A stretch of DNA of 64,000 nt from an uncultured bacterium (GTDB lineage: Bacteria; Bacillota; Clostridia; Lachnospirales; Lachnospiraceae): assembly GCA_947063875.1 (NCBI GenBank), contig CAMSTY010000004.1, positions 33,944 through 97,943 of the forward strand, given 5' to 3'. The notes below the pieces were generated by a model, which did not search any database, had not been told where the DNA came from, and saw only the letters and a program-made list of their open reading frames with translations. The translations under genes were made by a program, and so were the position numbers. Of this stretch, positions 27,128-36,527 are shown one piece after another. The first letter of the stretch is position 1. Each line of letters begins with the position of its first letter.

Positions 27128-29478
27128 TGGAATGCAAGACAGAGAAGGGGAATCCGGCAGGGAAAAAGGCCGCAAAGGCTTTAAAGGGTGTGCCGCATGT
27201 GTTTGGAATCCGGCATCTATCACCGGCCGGCGCATATTATCTGCGGGAATATCTGGACCAGATTCTGCCGGAACTGGTGCTGATTGAAGGGCCTGCGGAC
27301 TTTACGGAACTGATGGATGACTTAGGGGCCGGGGAAGTGAGGCCGCCGGTGGCGGTGATGGCTTACACACAAAAGCTGCCGATTCAGACCATTATCTATC
27401 CGTTTGCTGTGTATTCTCCGGAATACCAGGCGATCCTCTGGGCAAAAGAACATGGGTGTGCATGCCGGTTCTGTGATTTGCCGTCGGAGATATTTCTGGG
27501 GCTTGAGCAGCAAAAGCGGGAAATATTGTCTCAGGAGGGCGAAAAGGCAGAAGCAAAGGAGAGCCGTACGGCTCTGGTATACCGTTGCCTGGATGAACTA
27601 TCCGGGGACAAAGACCATGAAACCTTCTGGGAACGGATTATGGAGCATGCCATGGATGCGGGCGGATATCACAGCGGCGCGTCAGAATTCGGGCGTGCAT
27701 TGCGGGAATTGTCTCTGGGCGATGAAGAAGAGGGCGGCAAAGAGAACGAAGAAAACCGGATTCGGGAAGCTTATATGCGCCGGGAGATTATGAAGGCGGT
27801 GAAAGAAGGGACAAAACCCGAAAAGATCGTGGTGGTCACAGGGGCGTTTCACGTACAGGGCCTTTTGGGAAATGACAAGCCGATGACGGAAAAGGAATTC
27901 AAAAAGCTTCCCCGTCTGGAGACAAAAAAGACGCTGATGCCTTATTCGTATTACCGCCTCTCGGAGAGGGCCGGCTACGGGGCGGGGAACCGCGCACCGG
28001 CGTATTATGAACTTCTGTGGAAAGGACTGTGCCGGCGGGAGCCGGATTATGCAGGCCGCTGCTATCTGACGTCTCTGGCGGCGTACCAGAGGGAGCATGG
28101 CAGCCATGTCTCGTCGGCAGAGATCATTGAGGCCATGCGGCTGGCATTGTCCCTGGCAGGACTTCACGACGGACGGCTGCCGGCTTTGCGGGATCTGCGG
28201 GATGCGGCGGTTACTTGTATCGGGCATGGAAGTCTTTCGGAGATTGCCGTAGCGGTGGCGGATACGGAAATCGGCACAGGGATAGGGAGCCTGCCGGAGG
28301 GAGTCAGCCAGACCTCGATCCAGTCGGATTTTAACAACCGGCTGCAGGAACTTCGGCTGGAAAGATATAAATCTGTGACGGCACAGGGACTGTCTCTGGA
28401 CTTGAGGGAAAAACTGACGGTAAAGTCGCAAAAATCGGCATTTTTGGATTTGGAACGTTCTTTTTTCCTGCATCGGCTGCGGGTGCTTGGGATCTGTTTT
28501 GCTTCGGTGCAGGCGGTGAACCAGGAACGTGCCACCTGGGCGGAACAATGGCAGCTGCGCTGGACGCCGGAGGCGGAGATTCAGATTGTGGAAGCCGTGC
28601 TGAAAGGGGATACCGTGGAACAGGCGGCCTCGTTTGAGTTGCGGGAGCGGACGGAAGAGAGCACAGGGATTGCCGAAATTGCCGCCGTGATTGAAGACGC
28701 ATGCAATTGCGGGATGCCGACGTCCATGGAATACGCAGTTACGTCGCTTCAGAAAATGGCGGTGGACGCGGCGGCAGTCACAGAGATTGCAAAGACGGCA
28801 GGCCGGCTGTCGGTAGTGCTGCGCTATGGGGATATCCGCCGTCTGGACCGCGCTCCGCTGGTGCCGATCCTGTCTCAGCTTTTTCTGCGCGCCATGCTGA
28901 TCCTGGCGGGGGAATGCGTCTGTGACGACGCGGCGGCAAAACAGATTGCGCAGGCGATCATTACGCTGCATGAAGTGTCGGTAAATCATGAGTTTTTGGA
29001 CCGCGAACGGTGGCTGCGGGCGCTGGAAGAGATCGCCGGGCGGGATGATTTGAATACCCGGCTGTCCGGTCTGGCGGCGGCAATTCTTCTGGAATGCGGA
29101 CAGATGGGCAGCGAGGAACTGGGGAGAGAGGTACAGCGCCGTCTTTCCAAGGGGATTCCGGCTGATCTGGGGGCGGGCTGGTTTGAAGGCCTGTCCATGA
29201 AGAACCATTACGCACTGATCGCACGGCTGAACCTGTGGGAGAAGCTGAGCGAGTATCTGGACACTCTCGATGATGAAGAGTTCAAGCGGGCGTTGGTGTT
29301 TTTGCGCCGTGCCTTTGCAGACTTCAATTCGGAAGAGAAAAATCAGATTGCGGAGAATCTGGGAGAGATCTGGCAGGTGAATCCGTCGCAGGTCAGCGAG
29401 GTCTTAAACGGGCCGGTTTTGGAGGAAGAATTGGAGATGTTGTCGGGGTTGGAAGATTTTGACTTCGGAGATATCTGA
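27127..29478 (+). CDS. DUF5682 family protein, possible EreA/ChaN/TIKI-like hydrolase
   Basis: A 783-residue protein. The N-terminal part has GIRHLSPAGA (H30), LVLIEGPAD (E54) and a later VVVTGAFHVQGL (near 237-247). This His/Glu layout recalls the EreA/ChaN/TIKI clan of hydrolases and metalloproteases, so a catalytic role is plausible but inferred. The remaining 500 residues are helical with no recognised domain. The ATG at 27127 overlaps the MoxR stop and has AAGGAA 11 bases upstream; ATGs at 27085 and 27106 are alternatives. DUF5682 genes are found almost always beside MoxR and VWA genes, and the function is unknown. Confidence 0.82.
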   Translation: MECKTEKGNPAGKKAAKALKGVPHVFGIRHLSPAGAYYLREYLDQILPELVLIEGPADFTELMDDLGAGEVRPPVAVMAYTQKLPIQTIIYPFAVYSPEYQAILWAKEHGCACRFCDLPSEIFLGLEQQKREILSQEGEKAEAKESRTALVYRCLDELSGDKDHETFWERIMEHAMDAGGYHSGASEFGRALRELSLGDEEEGGKENEENRIREAYMRREIMKAVKEGTKPEKIVVVTGAFHVQGLLGNDKPMTEKEFKKLPRLETKKTLMPYSYYRLSERAGYGAGNRAPAYYELLWKGLCRREPDYAGRCYLTSLAAYQREHGSHVSSAEIIEAMRLALSLAGLHDGRLPALRDLRDAAVTCIGHGSLSEIAVAVADTEIGTGIGSLPEGVSQTSIQSDFNNRLQELRLERYKSVTAQGLSLDLREKLTVKSQKSAFLDLERSFFLHRLRVLGICFASVQAVNQERATWAEQWQLRWTPEAEIQIVEAVLKGDTVEQAASFELRERTEESTGIAEIAAVIEDACNCGMPTSMEYAVTSLQKMAVDAAAVTEIAKTAGRLSVVLRYGDIRRLDRAPLVPILSQLFLRAMLILAGECVCDDAAAKQIAQAIITLHEVSVNHEFLDRERWLRALEEIAGRDDLNTRLSGLAAAILLECGQMGSEELGREVQRRLSKGIPADLGAGWFEGLSMKNHYALIARLNLWEKLSEYLDTLDDEEFKRALVFLRRAFADFNSEEKNQIAENLGEIWQVNPSQVSEVLNGPVLEEELEMLSGLEDFDFGDI

Positions 29479-29519
29479 CGGCAGCAGCGGCGAGGTCAGA
29501 CAGGAAAGGGGCGCAACCG

Positions 29520-30716
29520 ATGGAGATCAAAGAACAGATGAAGCGTTGGCGGCTGATCCTGGGAGAAGAAAGCCAGGTGAAGTTTGAGGAGATGGATGGT
29601 TCGGGGGAGGCGGCTCTTTCGGAAGAGCAATGGCTGATGGATCAGGCTTTGGCGGCGATCTATAACAAGAATTCTGCCGGAGGGTTTAGCAATTTCGGAC
29701 CTGGCGGGCGGGGGGCAGGAAAGGGGCCTTCCAATCCGCAGATTACCCGGTGGCTGGGAGACGTGCGTACCTTGTTTGACAAGGAACTGGTAAAAATCGT
29801 CCAGGCAGACGCGATGGAGAGGTGCGGCTTAAAGCAGCTGATCTTTGAACCGGAACTGTTGGAACAGGTGGAACCGGATATGAATCTGGCTACCACCATC
29901 CTGCTTTTAAAAGATCAGGTTCCCAAACGGAGCAAAGACAGTGTGCGGGAATTTATGGCGAAGATCGTGGAGGAGATCAATAAGCTTTTGGAGAGCGATA
30001 TCCGGCGGGCGGTGACGGCAGCGGTCAACCGCCGGCAGCATTCGCCGATTCCCTCCGCCGCCGCGCTCGATTTCCCCACCACAATCCGCCGGGGCATTAA
30101 AAATTACAATCCGGAGCTAAAAAAGATCATTCCGGAGCACTACTACTTTTTTGACCGCACCACAAAGACAGCCGCCAATAAATATACCGTGATCCTGGAT
30201 GTGGACCAGAGCGGTTCTATGGGAGAATCCGTGATATATTCGTCGATTATGAGTTGTATTTTAGCCAGTATGGCGGCGCTGCGCACCAGGATTGTGGCTT
30301 TTGATACGCAGGTGGTGGACCTGACCGAGAAGTGCGAGGACCCAGTGGACCTGCTGTTCGGATTTCAGCTGGGCGGCGGTACGGATATCAACAAATCGAT
30401 CCAATACTGCCAGCAGTTTATCGAGAATCCCCAAAAAACCCTGTTTTTTCTGATCAGCGACCTGATGGAAGGCGGCAATCGTGCAGGTATGCTGAGGCGG
30501 TTGGAGGAGATAAAGGAATCCGGGGCGACTGTGGTGTGCCTGCTGGCGATTGCGGATGGAGGAAAGCCCTACTATGACGCACAGATGGCTCAGAGGATAG
30601 CGGCAGCAGGGATACCCTGCTTTGCCTGTACTCCGCAGAGGCTTCCTTCCTTGCTGGAAAGGGCGCTGAAAGGGCAGGATTTGATGGCATTTCAAAAAGA
30701 ATTTGAAGGGAAATAA
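29520..30716 (+). CDS. VWA domain protein, CoxE-like, partner of the MoxR ATPase
   Basis: A 398-residue protein. A helical N-terminal half (to about 215) has a Gly-rich patch near residue 55-65. The von Willebrand A domain follows, with an intact metal-ion site: DQSGS (D229, S231, S233), a Thr in GGGTDIN near 285 and an Asp in FLISDLMEGG near 312. Intact MIDAS residues indicate metal-dependent protein binding. In MoxR systems this domain presents clients to the ATPase ring. GGAAAGGGG precedes the ATG. It is the fifth gene of the cluster; hslO starts 16 bases later, without a terminator. Confidence 0.9.
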   Translation: MEIKEQMKRWRLILGEESQVKFEEMDGSGEAALSEEQWLMDQALAAIYNKNSAGGFSNFGPGGRGAGKGPSNPQITRWLGDVRTLFDKELVKIVQADAMERCGLKQLIFEPELLEQVEPDMNLATTILLLKDQVPKRSKDSVREFMAKIVEEINKLLESDIRRAVTAAVNRRQHSPIPSAAALDFPTTIRRGIKNYNPELKKIIPEHYYFFDRTTKTAANKYTVILDVDQSGSMGESVIYSSIMSCILASMAALRTRIVAFDTQVVDLTEKCEDPVDLLFGFQLGGGTDINKSIQYCQQFIENPQKTLFFLISDLMEGGNRAGMLRRLEEIKESGATVVCLLAIADGGKPYYDAQMAQRIAAAGIPCFACTPQRLPSLLERALKGQDLMAFQKEFEGK

Positions 30717-30732
30717 AGACAGGAGGCAGGAT

Positions 30733-31611
30733 ATGTCGGATTATATGATCCGGGCCACGGCCGCGAAAGGGCAGGTCCGGGCGTTTGCGGCGACAACAAG
30801 GGAGACGGTGGAATTCGCCAGGAATGCCCATAATACCAGTCCGGTGGCGACAGCGGCGCTGGGGCGTCTGATGACGGGAGGCGCGATGATGGGCGCAATG
30901 ATGAAGGGAGAGAATGATCTTCTGACGATTAAGATAGAGGGGGACGGCCCGATCGGCGGATTGACGGTGACCGCGGATTCAAAGGGCGGCGTAAAGGGTT
31001 ACGCGTTCCATCCCGAGGTCATGCTGCCGCCGAATGCGCAAGGGAAACTGGACGTGGGTGGGGCGCTGGGAATCGGGGTATTGACCGTGATCCGCGATAT
31101 CGGGCTGAAGGAACCCTATGTAGGACAGACCATACTGGTAAGCGGGGAGATCGCGGAGGATCTGACTTATTATTTTACCACCTCGGAGCAGACTCCTTCC
31201 AGCGTGGCTCTGGGCGTATTGATGAACCGGGAGAACACAGTCCGTCAGGCGGGCGGCTTCATCCTGCAGATGATGCCCGGGGCCTCGGAAGAGGTGATCT
31301 CCGGTTTGGAACAGAAGCTGGCGCAGATCACTTCCATCACCGCCTTGCTGGATGAGGGAAGGACGCCGGAGAAGATTCTGGAATACATCCTGGGAGATTT
31401 CGGCCTGGAGATCCTGGATCGTCTTCCGGTAAGATTTCAGTGTAATTGTTCGAGAGGAAGGATTGCAAAGGCCCTGGTCAGCGTGGGAAAGCAGGAATTG
31501 CAGCAGATGATTGATGAGGGAGAGACGATAGAGGTGAATTGTCATTTCTGCAATCGGCATTATCCGGTGACGGTGGAAGAACTGAAGGTTTTGCTGGCGC
31601 AGGCGAGGTAG
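30733..31611 (+). CDS. hslO: Redox-regulated chaperone Hsp33
   Basis: A 292-residue Hsp33. The redox switch is present as C237-x-C239 and C270-x-x-C273, which hold zinc when reduced and form disulfides under oxidative stress to activate holdase activity. N-terminal family text includes [16 protein letters not shown] and [28 protein letters not shown] precedes the ATG at 30733. It is transcribed directly behind the MoxR/VWA cluster and before the nucleoside genes, so it is likely part of one long operon. This places a stress chaperone next to an unassigned AAA+ system. Confidence 0.95.
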   Translation: MSDYMIRATAAKGQVRAFAATTRETVEFARNAHNTSPVATAALGRLMTGGAMMGAMMKGENDLLTIKIEGDGPIGGLTVTADSKGGVKGYAFHPEVMLPPNAQGKLDVGGALGIGVLTVIRDIGLKEPYVGQTILVSGEIAEDLTYYFTTSEQTPSSVALGVLMNRENTVRQAGGFILQMMPGASEEVISGLEQKLAQITSITALLDEGRTPEKILEYILGDFGLEILDRLPVRFQCNCSRGRIAKALVSVGKQELQQMIDEGETIEVNCHFCNRHYPVTVEELKVLLAQAR

Positions 31612-31673
31612 CGTCTGCCAGAGAAAAAAGAACGGACAAAGACGGCTTCACAAAAAAAGAAAGGAGAAAGGGT

Positions 31674-32453
31674 ATGATTGATTATTCGGAGCAGGATGGA
31701 AAACTGTATCATATTCAGGTGGGGAAAGGCGAGGTCGGGCGGTATGTAATATTGCCGGGAGATCCGAAAAGGTGCCGTCTGATTGCGGAATATTTTGAGA
31801 ATCCGAAGCTGATCGCGGACAATCGTGAGTATGTTACCTATACGGGAAGCCTGGATGGGGAAATGGTCAGCGTGACGTCAACCGGCATCGGAGGGCCGTC
31901 GGCGGCGATTGCCATGGAGGAACTGGCGCAGTGCGGGGCCGATACCTTTCTTCGGGTGGGAACCAGCGGCGGCATGGATCTGCAGGTGAAAAGCGGGGAT
32001 CTGGTAGTGGCCAGCGGGGCAATCCGGATGGAAGGGACCAGCCGGGAGTATGCGCCGATTGAGTTTCCGGCCGTTGCGGACTTCGGGGTGACGACGGCGC
32101 TGGCGGAGGCCGCGAAAAACCTGGCCCTTCCATATCATGTGGGAGTGGTCCAATGCAAGGATTCCTTTTATGGCCAGCACTCGCCGGAGACGAAACCGGT
32201 GGGGCGGGAACTGATGGAAAAGTGGGAGGCCTGGGTGCGGCTGGGCTGCAAGGCGTCGGAAATGGAATCGGCTGCCGTATTTGTGGTGGCAAATTATCTG
32301 CATGTGCGGGCAGGGACCGTGCTGCTGGTGATGGCGAATCAGGAGAGGGCGAAAGCCGGACTTGAGAATCCGGTGGTGCATGACACGGATGCGGCGATTC
32401 GGACAGCGGTGGAAGCGATCCGGGTCCTGATCCGCAGGGATAAAAAACAGTAA
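31674..32453 (+). CDS. udp: Uridine phosphorylase
   Basis: A 259-residue nucleoside phosphorylase of the PNP/UDP family. It splits uridine with phosphate into uracil and ribose-1-phosphate. Visible motifs: [10 protein letters not shown] (phosphate loop), [24 protein letters not shown], and the nucleoside-site [25 protein letters not shown] precedes the ATG at 31674; the longer frame overlaps hslO and lacks conservation. With deoC, cdd and deoB downstream it forms a pyrimidine nucleoside catabolism set that feeds pentose phosphates to glycolysis. Confidence 0.93.
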   Translation: MIDYSEQDGKLYHIQVGKGEVGRYVILPGDPKRCRLIAEYFENPKLIADNREYVTYTGSLDGEMVSVTSTGIGGPSAAIAMEELAQCGADTFLRVGTSGGMDLQVKSGDLVVASGAIRMEGTSREYAPIEFPAVADFGVTTALAEAAKNLALPYHVGVVQCKDSFYGQHSPETKPVGRELMEKWEAWVRLGCKASEMESAAVFVVANYLHVRAGTVLLVMANQERAKAGLENPVVHDTDAAIRTAVEAIRVLIRRDKKQ

Positions 32454-32485
32454 AAACAGAAATAGATGAAAGGAAAGGATGGACG

Positions 32486-33145
32486 ATGGAACGGAAAGAA
32501 ATCTTGAGTCATGTGGATCATACGCAGCTGGCACAGACAGCCGGCTGGGAATCCGTCCGCAGCCTGTGTGAGGAGGCGGTCGCGTATGGAACGGCATCTG
32601 TCTGCATTCCCCCGTCTTACGTAAAACAGGCAAAAGAATATGTGAAAGACCGTATGGCGGTCTGCACCGTGATCGGCTTTCCCAACGGTTATTCGGTCAC
32701 GCCGGTGAAGGTGTTTGAGACAGAGCAGGCCATAAAGGACGGAGCCGATGAGATCGACATGGTGATTAATTTAGGCTGGGTGAAAGACGGCCGCTTTGAT
32801 TTGGTGGAACAGGAGATAAGCAGGATCAAAAGAGCCTGCAACGGGAAGATCCTGAAGGTGATTATTGAGACCTGCCTGCTTACCACAGAGGAGAAGATCC
32901 GCATGTGTCAGGCCGTGACAAACGCCGGGGCGGATTATATTAAGACTTCCACCGGGTTTTCTGCCGCGGGAGCAACCTTTGAGGATGTAGAACTGTTTGC
33001 AAAGCATGTGGGGAAAGCAGTGAAGATTAAGGCAGCCGGCGGGATATCTTCTCTGGAGGATGCCGAAAAATTCCTGGAACTGGGTGCGCAGAGGCTGGGG
33101 AGCAGCCGAGTCATTCGTCTGGTGAAGGAGGAAAGCAAGGAGTAA
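32486..33145 (+). CDS. deoC: Deoxyribose-phosphate aldolase
   Basis: A 219-residue class I aldolase of normal length. It cleaves 2-deoxyribose-5-phosphate to acetaldehyde and glyceraldehyde-3-phosphate. The Schiff-base Lys is K153 in IKTSTGFS; the second essential Lys is in KAAGGISS near 182. [11 protein letters not shown] at the start is typical (DHT/L motif). It lies 32 bases after udp and 30 before cdd, and works after deoB in the pathway. Confidence 0.96.
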   Translation: MERKEILSHVDHTQLAQTAGWESVRSLCEEAVAYGTASVCIPPSYVKQAKEYVKDRMAVCTVIGFPNGYSVTPVKVFETEQAIKDGADEIDMVINLGWVKDGRFDLVEQEISRIKRACNGKILKVIIETCLLTTEEKIRMCQAVTNAGADYIKTSTGFSAAGATFEDVELFAKHVGKAVKIKAAGGISSLEDAEKFLELGAQRLGSSRVIRLVKEESKE

Positions 33146-33175
33146 TCCTGCAAACAGGGGAAGGAGGGTGCCAGG

Positions 33176-33613
33176 ATGGCAGAAGAGGAACTGATTCGTC
33201 TGGCGATTGACGCGATGGGATACGCATATACCCCCTATTCCGGTTTCCGGGTAGGGGCGGCCTTGCTGACTGCGGGCGGAAAGGTATATCAGGGCTGCAA
33301 CATAGAAAATGCGGCATATACGCCGACAAACTGCGCGGAACGAACGGCATTTTTCAAGGCAGTCAGCGAGGGGGAGCGGGAGTTTGCGGCGATTTGCATT
33401 GTGGGCGGAATGAATGGGGTACTGGACGGATACACAGCGCCCTGCGGCGTGTGCCGTCAGGTGATGATGGAGTTTTGCGATCCGGAAACATTTCGGGTGA
33501 TTCTGGCAAAAGACGAGAAGCACTGGAAAGATTACCGTCTGCAGGAACTGCTGCCGATGGGATTTGGGCCGGATAATCTGCAAAAGGAGGAGAAGAATGA
33601 CGGAAGGGAGTGA
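33176..33613 (+). CDS. cdd: Cytidine deaminase
   Basis: A 145-residue homotetramer-type cytidine deaminase. It converts cytidine and deoxycytidine to uridine forms. Zinc-site motifs are NCAERTAFF (Cys and catalytic Glu) and [22 protein letters not shown] at the N-terminus is the substrate loop. AAGGAGG lies 10 bases before the ATG. Its last codons overlap the ribosome binding site and probable start of deoB. Confidence 0.96.
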   Translation: MAEEELIRLAIDAMGYAYTPYSGFRVGAALLTAGGKVYQGCNIENAAYTPTNCAERTAFFKAVSEGEREFAAICIVGGMNGVLDGYTAPCGVCRQVMMEFCDPETFRVILAKDEKHWKDYRLQELLPMGFGPDNLQKEEKNDGRE

Positions 33614-34817
33614 GCGCAATATGACAGAAAAACCCTGGAAGCGGGTGTTTGTGATAGTGATTGATTCTCTGGGAATCGGAGGTGCCGCGGATGCGGCAGA
33701 CTATGGGGATGCGGGAACGGATACGCTGGGACATATATCGGAGAGTGTGGAACATTTTAATATCCCGAACCTGCAAAAACTCGGACTGGCCAATCTGCAT
33801 CCGTTAAAGCAGGTAGAAGCGGTCGGATGTCCGTCAGGATATTTTGCGCGACTGAATGAGAGAAGCCGTGGCAAAGATACGATGACCGGCCATTGGGAGA
33901 TGATGGGACTGAAGACAGAGAAGCCGTTTATCACTTTTACGGACACTGGTTTTCCGCCGGAACTGATTGCAGAACTGGAGAAAAGGACCGGGCACAAGAT
34001 CATCGGGAACAAGAGCGCCAGCGGGACGGAGATTCTGGAAGAACTGGCAGAAGAAGAGATTGCCACCGGACATATGATTGTCTATACTTCAGCGGATTCG
34101 GTACTGCAGATTTGCGGGAATGAGGAAACTTTTGACCTAAAGGAGTTGTACCGCTGCTGTGAGATTGCCCGGGAACTGACGATGCGCGATGAGTGGAAGG
34201 TAGGACGCGTGATCGCCCGCCCTTATGTGGGAAAAAGACGGGGAGAGTTCAAAAGAACCAGTAACCGGCATGATTATGCCCTTCCTCCATTTGGCCGGAC
34301 CGTGCTGGATGCGTTGAAGGAGGCCGGGTTGGAGGTGCTCTCGATAGGGAAAATCCAGGATATTTTTGCCGGCTGCGGTATTACGCGTGCATGGAAATCC
34401 AAAAGTTCGGTCCACGGCATGGAGCAGACCATCGATGCGGCAAAGGAGGATTTTCGCGGCCTTTGTTTTGTGAATCTGGTGGATTTTGACGCTTTGTGGG
34501 GACACCGCAGAGACCCGAAAGGCTATGGGGAGGAACTGGAACGGTTTGATGAAAAACTGGGGGAACTTCTGGAGACGCTTGGAGAGGAAGACCTGCTGAT
34601 GATCACGGCGGATCATGGCAATGATCCCACCTATACAGGGACAGACCATACCAGGGAACAGGTGCCATTGCTTGTGTATGCCAAAAAACTGGAGGGAAGC
34701 GGCGAATTGCCGGAAGCGGATACGTTTGGAGTGGTGGGCGCCACGGTGGCCGACATATTCGGAGTAAAGATGCCGGGAGGAACGATTGGGAATTCGCTGC
34801 TTTCGCTGCTGCGCTGA
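33597..34817 (+). CDS. deoB: Phosphopentomutase
   Basis: A 406-residue (from 33597) or 398-residue (from 33621) alkaline-phosphatase-superfamily mutase. It interconverts ribose-1- and ribose-5-phosphate and the deoxy forms. Motifs: [15 protein letters not shown] (metal and phosphate site), [12 protein letters not shown] containing the phosphorylated Thr, and [18 protein letters not shown] near the C-terminus. The ATG at 33597 has AGGAGG 6 bases upstream and overlaps cdd by 17 bases; the ATG at 33621 has GGGAG. Last gene of the operon; a terminator follows. Confidence 0.95.
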   Translation: MTEGSERNMTEKPWKRVFVIVIDSLGIGGAADAADYGDAGTDTLGHISESVEHFNIPNLQKLGLANLHPLKQVEAVGCPSGYFARLNERSRGKDTMTGHWEMMGLKTEKPFITFTDTGFPPELIAELEKRTGHKIIGNKSASGTEILEELAEEEIATGHMIVYTSADSVLQICGNEETFDLKELYRCCEIARELTMRDEWKVGRVIARPYVGKRRGEFKRTSNRHDYALPPFGRTVLDALKEAGLEVLSIGKIQDIFAGCGITRAWKSKSSVHGMEQTIDAAKEDFRGLCFVNLVDFDALWGHRRDPKGYGEELERFDEKLGELLETLGEEDLLMITADHGNDPTYTGTDHTREQVPLLVYAKKLEGSGELPEADTFGVVGATVADIFGVKMPGGTIGNSLLSLLR

Positions 34818-34862
34818 CAGTTTTTTGGGAATCGGTATCGGGCAGAGGGAAATATAGGAAAA

Positions 34863-34896
34863 GCAGCCGCAGGATATCTTCCTGCGACTGCCTTTA
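34863..34896. terminator. Bidirectional terminator after deoB
   Basis: CGCAGGA (34868-34874) pairs with TCCTGCG (34880-34886), extended outward by GCAG/CTGC, and followed by CCTTT. On the minus strand the AAAAGCAG side gives a T-run for the cold-shock gene. Confidence 0.7.
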
Positions 34897-34960
34897 CAAT
34901 GGGTCATCTTGCCGCCTCGTGCTGTCATAGGCCGAAGGTTCCGGCCTGTGATATCATGAA

Positions 34961-35161
34961 TTACAGTGTGGTTACATGAATGGCCTGCGGACCTTTAACT
35001 CCCTCTGTTACTTCAAATTCTACCTGAGCGCCCTCCTCCAGAGTCTTGTAGCCTTCCATCTCCAGACCAGAGTAGTGAACGAATACATCGTTGCCCTGCT
35101 CGTCGCAGATAAAGCCATAGCCTTTCTGGTTGTTGAACCACTTTACTGTACCTTTGCTCAT
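34961..35161 (-). CDS. Cold-shock protein
   Basis: A 66-residue CspA-family protein. RNP1 is KGYGFICD and RNP2 is DVFVHYS; the start [10 protein letters not shown] is typical. It binds single-stranded RNA and DNA and acts as an RNA chaperone. The start at 35161 follows GGAGG at 6 bases; longer frames extend into the promoter. Its own consensus promoter lies 58 bases upstream, leaving a moderate leader without an obvious cold-box. Confidence 0.96.
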   Translation of the reverse strand: MSKGTVKWFNNQKGYGFICDEQGNDVFVHYSGLEMEGYKTLEEGAQVEFEVTEGVKGPQAIHVTTL

Positions 35162-35219
35162 GTTACTACCTCCAAAATGAAATAAATAGATATGGCTGCA
35201 AACTTGTGCAACTTTACTA

Positions 35220-35248
35220 AGAATATCATAGAAAAAGAAAGTTGTCAA
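35220..35248 (-). promoter_or_regulatory. Promoter of the cold-shock gene
   Basis: On the minus strand: TTGACA (35243-35248), 17 bases, TATTCT (35220-35225). Close to consensus. Confidence 0.8.
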
Positions 35249-35383
35249 ACAAATTCAGAGTAAATTCGATAGGAGTGATAGGAATTGACGACAGAGGAAA
35301 AAGGGACTGGCATCAAAGGCAGGAATGTGGTAAACTGTCAGGGGGCAGAGAGTAGGCTGCTGTTACGGAGGGAAGGTGGTTTC

Positions 35384-35935
35384 ATGATGCAATTACAGAA
35401 TATATGGCGTCATTTGGTGACGATCACGGAGCATAAATGCCTGGTTATGACGCATTGTTTCAAAGTAGGCTTATATAAGCAGGGACTGCTGCATGACCTG
35501 TCTAAATATATGCCGTCCGAATTTTGGACAGGAGTCCGTTATTATCAGGGAAACAGAAGCCCCAATGCGGTAGAACGGGAACTTCTGGGATATTCGGCTG
35601 CCTGGCTGCACCACAAGGGGAGGAATAAGCACCATTTTGAATATTGGATGGACTTTTCCAAAGCCAGCTGTGGGATTGCCGGATGCAAGATGCCGCTCAA
35701 TTATGTGATAGAGATGGTTATGGACCGGATTGCCGCCTGCAAGGTATACCGCGGCAGGGAGTATACAGACGCATCGGCGTGGGAATATTATCAGCGGGAG
35801 CAGCCTTATCTGGAAGGGGCGATGCATCCGGAGACGAAAAGGCTGTTGGAGAAAATTCTGATTATGCTGAGGGAGAAGGGGGAGAGAAGGACCTTTGCCT
35901 GTATCCGCAAGCTTTTGCGCCGGGGAGAGTACTAA
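35384..35935 (+). CDS. DUF5662 family protein
   Basis: A 183-residue protein of a Firmicute family of unknown function. HCFKVGLYKQGLLHDLSKY near residue 20-38 has the H...HD layout of an HD-type metal site, and HHKGRNKHHFEYW near 85 adds more His residues, so metal-dependent hydrolysis is possible. The ATG at 35384 follows GGAGGGAAGG. It stands alone between the cold-shock gene and a strong terminator. Confidence 0.75.
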   Translation: MMQLQNIWRHLVTITEHKCLVMTHCFKVGLYKQGLLHDLSKYMPSEFWTGVRYYQGNRSPNAVERELLGYSAAWLHHKGRNKHHFEYWMDFSKASCGIAGCKMPLNYVIEMVMDRIAACKVYRGREYTDASAWEYYQREQPYLEGAMHPETKRLLEKILIMLREKGERRTFACIRKLLRRGEY

Positions 35936-35940
35936 AAAGG

Positions 35941-35988
35941 AACAGCGGTTCTTTGGCAGGTGATTCCTGTAAAGAACCGCTGTTTTAC
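35941..35988. terminator. Strong terminator between convergent genes
   Basis: 14-base arms AACAGCGGTTCTTT (35941-35954) and AAAGAACCGCTGTT (35971-35984), then TT. Serves the DUF5662 gene and, on the other strand, the small gene that follows. Confidence 0.88.
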
Positions 35989-36006
35989 GGATTTGACCCT
36001 TTTGCT

Positions 36007-36198
36007 TTAAGAATGGAAGATGTCGGCCGGGTAATGATATATTTCCGCATAAGATTCCAGTTCGGAATCTGACTGGGGAAGAGCGGGAATCAGTCCGGTG
36101 CAGTCCGTGGCGGAACAGGATTTGATTTCCAGATCATCCGGGATATCACAGTGATAGGGATCGTGGGACAGATTATCATTTTTGTGCGGCTTTTTCAT
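36007..36198 (-). CDS. Small conserved-looking protein of unknown function
   Basis: 63 residues, acidic, with a Cys pair and a His-rich start (KPHKNDNLSHDPYHCDIPDD) and CSATDCTGLIP in the middle, which could bind metal. AAAGGAG lies 10 bases before the ATG, and a terminator sits after the stop, so it appears to be a real single gene. No domain recognised. Confidence 0.6.
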   Translation of the reverse strand: MKKPHKNDNLSHDPYHCDIPDDLEIKSCSATDCTGLIPALPQSDSELESYAEIYHYPADIFHS

Positions 36199-36443
36199 TA
36201 GGCGGACTCCTTTCTGTTATGAGAAAACAGGCAAAAAATATTGACAGGAATAGTATGGCTGAAAGACAAGGATTTATAAGTGGCAAGATTTTCAATGGAT
36301 TTTTGGTTGCCTCTTTTTTCGGAAAATCAGAATAGTTTGCGACAGGTCATGAAAAAATAACGGATATGCGCTCTGTCTGGATCGTGAAAAACAGCAAGTT
36401 TAAAAATTCATTTAATTTTTACAGATTTTTACGTGGGCTTTTC

Positions 36444-36472
36444 TTGATTTCTGAGCAAGTAGCAAGTATAAT
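36444..36472 (+). promoter_or_regulatory. ftsH promoter
   Basis: TTGATT (36444-36449), 17 bases, perfect TATAAT (36467-36472). The upstream gap from 36199 shows nothing else of note. Confidence 0.8.
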
Positions 36473-36527
36473 GAAAGTCAGTGCGTTTTGACAGAAAGGT
36501 AAGAGGAACAAGGAGATCATACAAAGC

